The position numbers and the translations under genes are program-made. Shown one piece after another: positions 1 to 10,132 of a DNA stretch of 64,000 nt (the first letter of the stretch is position 1; every line of letters starts with the position of its first letter). The notes below the pieces were generated by a model. That model searched no databases, was not told where the DNA came from, and saw only the letters and a program-made list of their open reading frames with translations. This DNA comes from Arsukibacterium indicum (GTDB taxonomy: Bacteria; Pseudomonadota; Gammaproteobacteria; Enterobacterales; Alteromonadaceae): NCBI RefSeq assembly GCF_019100565.1, contig NZ_JAHRID010000001.1:865194-929193 (forward strand). Direction: 5' to 3'.

Positions 1-344
1 TCGATGATAATTATTTTAATCAGAACCTGCTAAAACTGATGCTGGAGAAACTTAGCTATCAGGTGCATCTGGTCAGTGGCGGCCAGCAAGCGCTGGACTG
101 GCTGCAACAGCATCACCCGGCAGCTATTTTACTGGATATTGAAATGCCGGGTATGAATGGCTTCGCTACGCTTGCAGCAATCCGGCAAAGAGCAGAGCTG
201 GATGCGGTGCCGGTCATTGCCCTTACTGCCCATAATTCGGCAGAACTGCTAAATCAGATCAGGCAAAGCGGCTTTAGCAGTACTCTGACCAAACCGATAG
301 AGCTTACTGGCCTGGCAACCACCCTGGCGCAGGCATTGCGTTAA
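1..344 (+). CDS. Response-regulator receiver domain, C-terminal part of a truncated gene
   Basis: The frame is open from the window edge (first full codon at base 3) and reads DDNYFNQ at the start, so the gene begins outside the window. It is a CheY-like receiver domain: the acidic pocket DD, the phospho-acceptor Asp in LLDIEMPGMNG, the switch Thr in ALTAH and the conserved Lys in LTKPIE are all present. The gene ends right after the domain with no output domain. It is therefore either the C-terminal receiver of a hybrid histidine kinase or a stand-alone receiver. The short gap before the convergent metH gene (345-439) carries a direct repeat, TTATTGCAATGTGCGGC-like, twice, and no clear terminator. 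Confidence 0.85.
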   Translation, partial: DDNYFNQNLLKLMLEKLSYQVHLVSGGQQALDWLQQHHPAAILLDIEMPGMNGFATLAAIRQRAELDAVPVIALTAHNSAELLNQIRQSGFSSTLTKPIELTGLATTLAQALR

Positions 345-439
345 AGCCAGGCCGGCTGCACGTATTATTGCAATGTGCGGCTTATTGCAATGTGCGGCCG
401 GCATCATGCTACCGATATCAGGTTGTAAGTGATAAATTA

Positions 440-3060
<2,621 letters not shown>

Positions 3061-3061
<1 letters not shown>

Positions 3062-4125
3062 TACCACTCCAGAGAAAAGGCTTCAAGGCCGGCTAAGTTA
3101 AAACTATGATCAGGCGCTTTCGGTTGGCGTGCTGGTGCATCTTTTACCGCCTGTGCGATGGCTTTAATGTGCTCGGGCGTGGTGCCACAACAGCCACCGA
3201 CAATATTTAAAAAGCCCTGCTTGGCCCAATCGGCTATTTCTTTTGCCATCTCTGCGGCGCCTAAATCGTATTCGCCAAACTCATTCGGTAAACCGGCATT
3301 CGGGTGCACCGACACATAAGCTTCTGACACGCCAGACAGTGTTTCAACATAAGGGCGCAGTAAATCCGGACCTAAGGCACAGTTCAGGCCAAAACAGACT
3401 GGCTCGATATGGGCCAGGCTGTGATAAAAGGCTTCAGTAGTCTGGCCGGACAAAGTGCGGCCAGAGGCATCGGTAATAGTACCGGAGATCATTACCGGCA
3501 GTTTAAAGCCCACTTCATCAAATACCTGCAGCACGGCAAAAGCAGCCGCCTTGGCGTTAAGGGTATCAAAAATGGTTTCCAGCATAATAATGTCAGCACC
3601 ACCTGCAATTAGCGCATGGGTTGATTCAGTGTAAGCGTTCACTAGCTCATCAAAGCTAACGTTACGAAAACCCGGATCGTTTACATCCGGCGATATCGAC
3701 GCGGTGCGGTTAGTTGGCCCAAGCACGCCGGCAACAAAGCGCGGTTTATCTGGCTCAAGCGCGGTTATCTCATCACACACTTTACGGGCCAGCGCTGCCG
3801 ACTCGCGGTTAATCCGGGCAGACAAGCCTTCCATCTGATAATCCGCCATCGCTATGCTGGTCGCATTAAAACTGTTGGTTTCAACAATATCAGCACCGGC
3901 CAGCAGGTACTGGCGGTGAATATCAGCAATAATATCTGGCTGAGTCAGCACCAGTAAGTCGTTATTGCCCTTTACGTCGCACGGCCAGTTAGCAAATTCG
4001 CTACCGCGATAGTCAGCTTCTTCTAACCGGTGCTGCTGGATCATCGTGCCCATGGCGCCATCGAGGATAAAAATGCGCTGTGAAAGCAGCTCGCGAAAAT
4101 GGTCAGGCGTCAGTCTTGCTGTCAT
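3061..4125 (-). CDS. metH: Methionine synthase homocysteine-binding part (split metH, 5' gene)
   Basis: This 354-residue protein is the zinc-dependent homocysteine S-methyltransferase module of cobalamin-dependent methionine synthase. The zinc ligands are visible as Cys in GLNCALG and the Cys pair in [12 protein letters not shown]. The N-terminus [23 protein letters not shown] matches the beginning of MetH. The gene ends in the interdomain linker (FSLEW) and its TAA overlaps the ATG of the second part. It lies 42 bases after metA on the same strand, forming metA > metH-N > metH-C. Either this is a natural gene fission or a frameshift at the linker; the clean stop-start overlap and intact modules favour fission. 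Confidence 0.92.
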
Positions 4126-4167
4126 AAAATGCTCATTATATTAATCTGTACTTATAAGAGTCAGTTC

Positions 4168-5094
4168 TTAAGTACGGCTGCCAATCTGGTTTAATTCAAA
4201 CGGTGTAGCCTGGTACACATAATAGTTCAGCCAGTTGCTGAACAGTAAAAAGGCATGGCTTTGCCACAGCTTTTGCGGCCCCTGCAACGGGTTATTATTG
4301 CGGTAATAGTTTTCCGGTAACTTAGGCGCCGCGCCAGCGGCCAGATCACGCTGATATTCTTCATCCAGCGTAGTTAAATCATACTCCGGGTGGCCGGTAA
4401 CAAACACCCGGCTGCCACTGCTGTTTTGCAGCAAATAGGCCCCGGTAACGTCCGCCTCAGCCAGAATATGTAAATCGTCATGCTGCTGGTACTTTTGCTT
4501 CGGCACCTGGGCATAGCGCGAGTGCGGCACTAAAAATTCATCATCAAAACCGCGCACCAAAGGGCACAGTGGCTGGATTACCTGCTGCCAGTACACGCCG
4601 GAGAGTTTCTCACCACGAATTTCCCGCTGTAAGCCATAATACTGATACAGCGCCGCATGCGCCGCCCAGCATAAAAACAAGGTTGAGGTAACATTGTTAT
4701 CAGCCCAGCGCAGAATATCGCCAAACTGGGCCCAGTAGGTTACATCTTCATAGTCGACTAAACCCAGCGGCGCGCCGGTAATAATTAAGCCATCGTATTT
4801 TTGCTGCTGTACTTCAGAAAAGTAACGATAAAAACAGTTTAAATGGCTTGGCGGGGTATTTTTGCTGACATGGTCATCAATACGCAGCAAATCGACATCT
4901 ACCTGCAACGGGCTGTTGGCCAGCAAGCGCAGTAGCTGCACTTCGGTGGCTATTTTATTGGGCATCAGGTTTAAGATAGCGATTTTCAGCGGCCGGATGT
5001 CCTGCGACTGCGCCCGGCTCTCGGTCATCACAAACACGTTTTCGGCCGACAGCGCTTCCACCGCCGGCAACTGATCGATCACTTTAATAGGCAT
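4168..5094 (-). CDS. metA: Homoserine O-succinyltransferase MetA
   Basis: It activates homoserine for methionine synthesis. The protein has 308 residues, the usual length. Cys142 in LFLCWAAHA is the acyl-enzyme nucleophile, and HPEYD near residue 236 carries the catalytic His/Glu. Gly111 (in TGAPLGLVDYED) is the residue reported to select succinyl-CoA; acetyl-specific relatives have Glu at this position. It is the first gene of the methionine operon, with candidate MetJ boxes and a sigma-70-like -35 upstream. Confidence 0.95.
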   Translation of the reverse strand: MPIKVIDQLPAVEALSAENVFVMTESRAQSQDIRPLKIAILNLMPNKIATEVQLLRLLANSPLQVDVDLLRIDDHVSKNTPPSHLNCFYRYFSEVQQQKYDGLIITGAPLGLVDYEDVTYWAQFGDILRWADNNVTSTLFLCWAAHAALYQYYGLQREIRGEKLSGVYWQQVIQPLCPLVRGFDDEFLVPHSRYAQVPKQKYQQHDDLHILAEADVTGAYLLQNSSGSRVFVTGHPEYDLTTLDEEYQRDLAAGAAPKLPENYYRNNNPLQGPQKLWQSHAFLLFSNWLNYYVYQATPFELNQIGSRT

Positions 5095-5147
5095 AGCTAC
5101 ACCCGGTTAACTGACATAGCGGCTATGTTGCGCAAAACATCCGGCAA

Positions 5148-5174
5148 TGTCAACTTCTATACGTTTAGATGGCT
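5148..5174 (-). promoter_or_regulatory. Candidate MetJ operator and -35 region of metA
   Basis: On the minus strand three contiguous 8-mers, AGCCATCT, AAACGTAT and AGAAGTTG (5174-5151), resemble the met box AGACGTCT with six, six and five matches. The last one runs into TTGACA (5153-5148), a perfect -35 hexamer about 50 bases before the metA start. Tandem met boxes overlapping the promoter are the known MetJ arrangement in gammaproteobacteria. MetJ itself is not in the window, so regulation is inferred. Confidence 0.6.
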
Positions 5175-5233
5175 AAATAATGCAGTTGGTTGTGTCGTTG
5201 CTAAGCATGCTTTTGGGCGTTAACCGCAATTAC

Positions 5234-5530
5234 TCAAAATGCCTTTTTTATATCGCGATAAAAGTTCTCATGAGAACCAAGTGCAATCAATTCTAATGTA
5301 ACGGTGCCATCTTCATAGCTATAACCGAGAAGCGTAAGTTGCTTTACCATATTAAACTTGTGAACCCGTAAAAATGACAAATCACCTTTCTTTTGTTCAC
5401 CCAGCAGCGGATTTTCAATTAGTTCTTTGACGGCTTTGTCTAAATCCTTCTTTTGGTTCTGGTGCAGCTTTTTCACCGCCTTTTTAAAACTTGTTGTCTG
5501 TAAAACACTGGTTATTTTAGCCAAAGTCAT
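5234..5530 (-). CDS. RelE/ParE-family toxin
   Basis: A 98-residue basic protein with the RelE/ParE mRNA-interferase fold: helical N-terminus (FKKAVKKLHQNQKKDLDKAVKELIENP), the central Leu-Leu-Gly-Glu-Gln-Lys-Lys segment with LSFLRVHKF, then beta strands TLLGYSYEDGTVTLELIALGSHENFYRDI. The His-Glu-Asn-Phe-Tyr-Arg-Asp ending is typical of the YafQ/RelE type. It overlaps the end of the antitoxin gene by 14 bases, the usual toxin-second order. No cassette attC flanks it. Confidence 0.8.
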   Translation of the reverse strand: MTLAKITSVLQTTSFKKAVKKLHQNQKKDLDKAVKELIENPLLGEQKKGDLSFLRVHKFNMVKQLTLLGYSYEDGTVTLELIALGSHENFYRDIKKAF

Positions 5531-5738
5531 ATGGCTCCAACTTTCCGGCTTCTTTTTCTGCCTTCGATATAATCGCTTGTTTTACAAATTCATAAGGTAA
5601 GTCCGGGTTGTCTTCCATCATTTCACCAATTTTTGCCCAATGCTCTATCTGCTTAGGCATCGTGCGGTTCAACGCTTTTCCCATAATGGTCGCTTTTTCT
5701 ACCAGATCCTGGTCTAGCCTTACACTTGCAGTTGCCAT
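5517..5738 (-). CDS. ParD-like antitoxin
   Basis: A 73-residue protein starting MATASVRLDQDLVEKA, a ribbon-helix-helix-type N-terminus for DNA binding, followed by a helical acidic C-terminus that would bind the toxin. The start at 5738 is chosen because AGGAGAGA lies just upstream; a longer reading from 5819 has no ribosome site. It resembles the ParD-like family that pairs with RelE/ParE toxins. It precedes and overlaps the toxin, so it probably represses its own operon. Confidence 0.78.
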   Translation of the reverse strand: MATASVRLDQDLVEKATIMGKALNRTMPKQIEHWAKIGEMMEDNPDLPYEFVKQAIISKAEKEAGKLEPYDFG

Positions 5739-6384
5739 AATATCTCTCCTGTAAAAACAGGCCAATTGTAGCAAGGCGCTACAATCGTAGCAAGTTGCGC
5801 ACAACAAACGGTTTACCACTCGCTGCGCGCGCTATTGCCCTTATGGTCAGGTCTTGTCTTTTAACTTCGGGGTGTGTGGCAAAAAAACAAGACCTGACCC
5901 TGAGATCAGCCTGGTATTTTACGCGCCGGCAAGCCTGCAGCGTAAGCTGGTAAGGCATAACTTTATACTACCCAAACTGCTCTACTGGCCCAGCTTGCTA
6001 CTGGCAATGGTTATAATCAGCTAATGGGTGTTGTTTTAATCAGTACTCATTTAAAAACCAGCACTGTTCGTTCAGCCATAACACCAGCGGCCACTTGGTG
6101 CTTTGTTTTTTTAGAAGGCATCTTCAAATCTGACTGTCTACTTGGTACCAATAGCGGTCATTCTTATACGATATTAACCAGAAGATATTAGTGGGAATTA
6201 CGAAAATTTGTTACCACAAGTCATTCTTGTGATGTAAGACCGAATTTTTCTTATTTGTCACATCTATTAAAATTTTTTATACTCATAAGTTATTGTAAAT
6301 AAGCCAAATAGAATGCAGCTATATCTACATAATATTTACAATTGTGTAAGAGTCGGTGTTTAAATACGAATCTTTCTGTAATCT
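5739..6384. other. Gene-free stretch with repeats
   Basis: No convincing gene is seen. The left part holds the toxin-antitoxin promoter region and a 13-18 base palindrome (separate entry). Between about 5913 and 6024 a short plus-strand frame reads as the end of a hydrophobic protein (LLYWPSLLLAMVIIS) and may be a gene fragment. The rest, 6030-6380, is AT-rich with no recognisable signal. Confidence 0.5.
5845..5899. repeat. REP-like palindrome (GGTCAGGTCTTGT)
   Basis: GGTCAGGTCTTGT (5845-5857) is repeated in perfect inverse orientation at 5887-5899, and the match extends with one mismatch into a T-run and an A-run on the inner sides. Similar GGTCAGGTCTTG palindromes flank IS200-like Y1 (RAYT) transposases in gammaproteobacteria. 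No transposase is present, so this is a lone element or a remnant. Confidence 0.55.
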
Positions 6385-6453
6385 AACACGCGCCCTTTTA
6401 GGGCTCGACTCGCAACAAGTTGCTCGCGTTTGTTGCGGGCGATAGCACTTAAA
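6384..6453 (+). repeat. Degenerate attC-like site, plus orientation
   Basis: It begins TAACACGCGCCC, contains CGACTCGCAACAAGTTGCTCGCG (given in parts: CGACTCGCAACAAG then TTGCTCGCG) and ends TTTGTTGCGGGCGATAG. The core is the reverse complement of the attC sites at 55447 and 59819. The expected GGGCGTTA at the right end reads GGGCGATA, so the crossover point looks damaged. It lies about 45 kb from the main array and in the opposite orientation. Confidence 0.5.
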
Positions 6454-6465
6454 AAGTAGAATAGA

Positions 6466-6951
6466 ATGAGTACTCACGAGAAAATGGAATTTAACTACAA
6501 GCCCAAATGGACGTCGATTGTATTCATAATGATAATAGGTTTTGGGTTGTCCGCTTTTGCTTTCAACGAAGCTGTGAATTGTTCTGGGGTTATAGAATTA
6601 AAAAATTCAACTTTGTCTGGAACTACCGGACATCTCTATATCTGGGTTTTAGCAGTTGCATTGTTTCTCATTGGCTCTTTAGGTGTTGCTGGTATTGTTT
6701 CAAGATTTACAATAGAACCGAAAATTACGCTGGATAGCAATTACGTTTCTGTTCCGGGCCCAATATGGTCTCCTAAGCATCGAGTACATGATCTTAGCAA
6801 GGTAGTTTCAAGTAAGACAATTACAATATATGGCAATCAATTATTTGAAATTAAAACCACAGATTCCAGACTTTCTGTAGCTAGTTCAAACTTCGATTCG
6901 GTTGATCATTTCAATCAATTTGTGGCCGCTACTACTGTCGCGAGACGCTAA
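6466..6951 (+). CDS. Small membrane protein of unknown function
   Basis: A 161-residue protein with two predicted membrane segments (about residues 15-35 and 55-80) followed by a soluble beta-rich C-terminal half (ITLDSNYVSVPGPIWSPKHRVHDLSKV...), which resembles a PH-like membrane-anchored domain. I do not recognise the family. Its codon use is more AT-rich than that of the flanking core genes. The lone attC-like site just upstream suggests it came in as a gene cassette. Confidence 0.55.
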   Translation: MSTHEKMEFNYKPKWTSIVFIMIIGFGLSAFAFNEAVNCSGVIELKNSTLSGTTGHLYIWVLAVALFLIGSLGVAGIVSRFTIEPKITLDSNYVSVPGPIWSPKHRVHDLSKVVSSKTITIYGNQLFEIKTTDSRLSVASSNFDSVDHFNQFVAATTVARR

Positions 6952-7112
6952 CACTTTGTTCCAATTGACTTTCACCTTAGTTCCGACAGTTAATTGCTGT
7001 TTTAATGTCCGCAATTCGCTCATAGCTGCCCGATACTCAGTACAGCTTAGTGTAAATAGAAGCCATTTGTTCGGACTTACTTTGTTTATTGGAATAAAGA
7101 ACTGGATTGCAA

Positions 7113-7400
7113 ATGAATAACCACACTAAACGTGACTTAAACTTAGTGATGTACGCATTGTTTCATGTGAGAAGCCTAGACGATGTGCGTGCTAATAAAT
7201 ATATGTACAATATTTACGGCCAATTTACTCGTGAATTTAATAAAGATACGCAAGAAAAGGTGGTTAATGCGATACAAAAGGCATTGGACAATGGAAACCT
7301 TAGTGATTTCTACACATTACCTAATTTACCTGGATCCGATGAGTTCAAAACTGAGTACCTGAAAATTGTGTTGGGTCATTTGAAAGGGGCCATGAACTGA
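7113..7400 (+). CDS. Hypothetical protein
   Basis: A 95-residue helical protein starting MNNHTKRDLNLVMYALFHVRS. No signal peptide, membrane segment or known motif is seen. ATG at 7113 is preferred over TTG at 7107. AT-rich like its upstream neighbour, so probably acquired. The gap 6952-7112 contains no attC that I can recognise, and 7401-7563 has no gene. Confidence 0.45.
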   Translation: MNNHTKRDLNLVMYALFHVRSLDDVRANKYMYNIYGQFTREFNKDTQEKVVNAIQKALDNGNLSDFYTLPNLPGSDEFKTEYLKIVLGHLKGAMN

Positions 7401-7563
7401 CAATACGTGTCAGTCAGACAGCATTCGTCGGGCGTTTTTTTGTTCTTATTTCATACGCTATCCCGAAAACTGCCGCTACAATATGCGTTACTTCCGCGTC
7501 TCGCTCAAAGCCGCCGGCGACAATTGCTGGTAATTACCCCGTTAATTCCTGGCACGTTAGCAG

Positions 7564-8037
7564 TTATCGGTTATCTATGCTGATCCCCTCATGCACAACT
7601 TCGAGAGCTTCTATCACCACCTCCATATCATCAGACTTCAGATCGGTGCCGGTGATTTTGCTGGGCCAGGCATTAGTTAGCGTCCATACCATTGTTGCAT
7701 TGCCGGCTTCATCCAACAAACTAATGGTAACAGGCTGGCGTTTAATGGTGTTCATCTTGATCTGGCTAAACCAGTCCCTGAACTTGTTATCCGACTTGTA
7801 CACGCCGTTTTTCAGCGTCACATTGCCGGACTTATTCAGCCCCGGCATTTTGGGGGTAGAAAACAGCGGGCTACTTTCCTGACCGGGCTGGCCGGCACGG
7901 TATTCAATTATTTGCGCTTCAACATCCAGGCCGGACACCTCCTGAAATGCCATTACTGCTGAATCCCATTTCACCTCAAAACAGAACGTTGGTAAGGGCC
8001 AGGCCGATGTGGCCTGGCTTGAACCGTTATCAGCCAT
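7564..8037 (-). CDS. Phage/contractile injection tail-tube protein (gp19-like)
   Basis: A 157-residue protein with the hallmarks of the T4 gp19-like tube family found in contractile injection systems: N-terminal LPTFCFEVKWDSAVMAFQEVSGLDVEAQIIEYRAG, the SGNVTLKNGVYKSDNKFRDWF centre, and the C-terminal MEVVIEALEVVHEG strand. These proteins stack as hexamers to form the inner tube. No sheath, baseplate, spike or AAA ATPase gene is next to it, so it is an orphan here. It is transcribed divergently from apbE. Confidence 0.8.
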   Translation of the reverse strand: MADNGSSQATSAWPLPTFCFEVKWDSAVMAFQEVSGLDVEAQIIEYRAGQPGQESSPLFSTPKMPGLNKSGNVTLKNGVYKSDNKFRDWFSQIKMNTIKRQPVTISLLDEAGNATMVWTLTNAWPSKITGTDLKSDDMEVVIEALEVVHEGISIDNR

Positions 8038-8151
8038 GGTTAAGATCCTCTGTAAAAGCGCGTTGACCGTTGCTTCAATATTGTGTCGCCTGTTCCGGCC
8101 GTAAACATTGAGTAAGTTAAGCAGCTCTGTAACAATAGCTGTATTCGCTAT

Positions 8152-9150
8152 ATGCAGTGGCTTATTTCCATGCAGATTATCCGATTCACCGCCTTCATCT
8201 CATTTTTACTGATTATTAGTGGTGTTTTATGCAACAGTGCCCTGGCCCAGTGGCACCGGCTGCCGTTTCAGACGATGGGTACCCAGGCTTATGTTGAGCT
8301 GTGGACGGAAGACGATAATCAGGGCAAAGCTTTGCTTATTGCCGTGCAGAATGAGTTTGAGCGGATTAACCAGCTGATGAGCCCCTATATCGACAGCAGT
8401 GAACTGAGCCTGCTAAACCGCGACGCCGCCAGCCACCCGGTTACCATTAGTAGCGAACTTTACCAGTTATTGCAGCAGGCAGAGCAGTTAGCCAGGCTTA
8501 GTGACGGCGCTTTTGATATCAGCTTTGCGTCAGTTGGGCTTAGTTATGACTATCGGCAGCATATTAAACCCAGCGCGAAGCAACTGGATACCCAACGGCC
8601 ACTTATAAATTACCAGCATATAAAACTGCTGCCAGATAATCAGGTAACGTTTGCTAAAGCTGGCGTTAAAATTGATTTAGGTGGCATCGCCAAAGGTTAT
8701 GCGGTTGAGCAAGCCATTGGCCTGCTGGCAAAAGCCGGTATTAAGCATGCGCTGGTGACTGCTGGCGGTGATACCCGCTTGTTGGGCGATAAACGTGGCC
8801 GGCCCTGGCTGGTCGCCATTAAGCACCCACGCAAGGAAGACGGTATTGTCGCCCAGCTGCCGTTAACCGACAGCGCCATCAGTACCTCGGGTGATTATGA
8901 GCGGTTTTTTATTGAAGACGGTATGCGCTACCACCACATTCTAGACCCGAAAAGTGGCCAGAGCCCGTCCGGGTTGATGAGCGTAACCGTTATTGGCCCT
9001 GATAGCACCAGCACCGATGCGATGTCGACCACCTTATTTGTGATGGGGCTTGAGCGGGGCATGGTATTTATTGAACAGCAGAGCAAATTTGAAGCTATTT
9101 TTATCAGCAGTGAACACCAGCTTTATTTCTCGTCCGGACTGGAGCAGTAA
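8152..9150 (+). CDS. apbE: FAD:protein FMN transferase ApbE
   Basis: It attaches FMN covalently through a phosphoester bond to Thr/Ser of exported proteins, using FAD and Mg2+. The protein has an N-terminal signal sequence (IIRFTAFISFLLIISGVL...ALAQ), the family motifs FQTMGTQAYVELW, KIDLGGIAKGYAVEQA, TAGGDTRLLG, HHILDPKSG and STDAMSTTLFVMG. No lipobox is seen, so it is probably a free periplasmic enzyme. Starts at 8152 and 8170 are both possible; neither has a strong ribosome site. Its target is not adjacent; the DUF3570 protein of the large envelope cluster is a candidate. Confidence 0.9.
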   Translation: MQWLISMQIIRFTAFISFLLIISGVLCNSALAQWHRLPFQTMGTQAYVELWTEDDNQGKALLIAVQNEFERINQLMSPYIDSSELSLLNRDAASHPVTISSELYQLLQQAEQLARLSDGAFDISFASVGLSYDYRQHIKPSAKQLDTQRPLINYQHIKLLPDNQVTFAKAGVKIDLGGIAKGYAVEQAIGLLAKAGIKHALVTAGGDTRLLGDKRGRPWLVAIKHPRKEDGIVAQLPLTDSAISTSGDYERFFIEDGMRYHHILDPKSGQSPSGLMSVTVIGPDSTSTDAMSTTLFVMGLERGMVFIEQQSKFEAIFISSEHQLYFSSGLEQ

Positions 9151-9291
9151 CGCTGTCACGCAGAATAAGCGCTGTTTTATTGTCAAATCCTACGGTTTAC
9201 TGGCATTATTGCGTAACATTCAAACAGCCTGGAGAAGTACAGCAGTTCCGGCGTTGTTGTCTTGGTAAATATAATAATAACTGGACATCCA

Positions 9292-10104
9292 ATGCGCAAA
9301 ACAGTGTCACACTTCATTGCTGCTATTCTGGCGCTGCCAGCTATCTGGCTGCCGCAGGCAGCAGCCTGTAAGCTAAGGCTTGGCGTTGAAACCCATTACC
9401 CACCGCATATTATTCAGACAGAGCAAGGCTGGAGCGGCCTTAACATTGAGTTAATGCAACGTCTGGCCAGTGAAGTAAAGTGTGAGCTGATGCTGATTGA
9501 AAGCCCCTGGCTGCGCGCCATGCGTCAGATTGAACAAGGCGAGCTCGATGTTGTCAGCCACCTGACCTTCAGCCCCGAGCGGCAGCAGCGCTTTGCCTTT
9601 ATTGGCCCTCATCATCTGGAGCAAATCTATCTGGTCGCCGACCCTGCTGTTATTCCTGCCTTAACCTCGGTTGAGCAACTGACTGAAGAGGTTGATCTAA
9701 CCGCCATTGCGATGCTGGATGGTGCGTACTATGGTGAAGACTTTGCCAGGCTGCAAACCCGGCCTGGCCTGAAAAGACAGCTGGTGTATATCAGTAATAA
9801 TCTGGATAAAATCGCTTTGCTTAACGCCGGCAGAGTAAATGCCGTGCTGGAAGATTTAGCTGTACTTCGTTACTGGCAGGAAACGGACAGCACCACGTCC
9901 AACCGTTACCAGCCACTACTGGCTATTCATAAAGGCCCTGTTTATTATGGGTTCAACAGAAAAACCGTTTCAAAAGAAAAACTTAAAGAACTTAATGCCG
10001 CCTGGCAAAAACTGCACAGCAATGGCGAGCTGGCGGCAATTGTGGCCCATTATCAGCAACGTGACAATGCGCTACAGGTACCGCCTCCCCAGCCACAGCT
10101 ATAA
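9292..10104 (+). CDS. Periplasmic solute-binding protein, family 3
   Basis: A 270-residue exported protein starting MRKTVSHFIAAILALPAIWLPQAAA, then the SBP_bac_3 fold (LRLGVETHYPPHIIQTEQGWSGLNIELMQRLASEV ... SPWLRAMRQIEQGELDVVSHLTFSPERQQRFAFIG). No ABC permease or ATPase is adjacent, so it may be an orphan binding protein or sensor. The start at 9292 is preferred to 9262 because it gives a clean signal peptide. The stop lies in a 17-bp tandem duplication that also carries the stop of the convergent gene. Confidence 0.75.
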   Translation: MRKTVSHFIAAILALPAIWLPQAAACKLRLGVETHYPPHIIQTEQGWSGLNIELMQRLASEVKCELMLIESPWLRAMRQIEQGELDVVSHLTFSPERQQRFAFIGPHHLEQIYLVADPAVIPALTSVEQLTEEVDLTAIAMLDGAYYGEDFARLQTRPGLKRQLVYISNNLDKIALLNAGRVNAVLEDLAVLRYWQETDSTTSNRYQPLLAIHKGPVYYGFNRKTVSKEKLKELNAAWQKLHSNGELAAIVAHYQQRDNALQVPPPQPQL

Positions 10105-10132
10105 CCGGCTACACACTATAACCGGCTACACA
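10099..10132. repeat. 17-bp perfect tandem duplication at convergent gene ends
   Basis: CTATAACCGGCTACACA occurs twice in tandem (10099-10115 and 10116-10132). The first copy holds the TAA of the solute-binding protein gene and the second the TAG of the convergent DUF1501-like gene. Confidence 0.9.

Noticed and set aside
5215..5226. GGGCGTTAA near 5217 as an attC end
   Set aside because: The matching left box and palindrome are absent; the octamer alone is too short.
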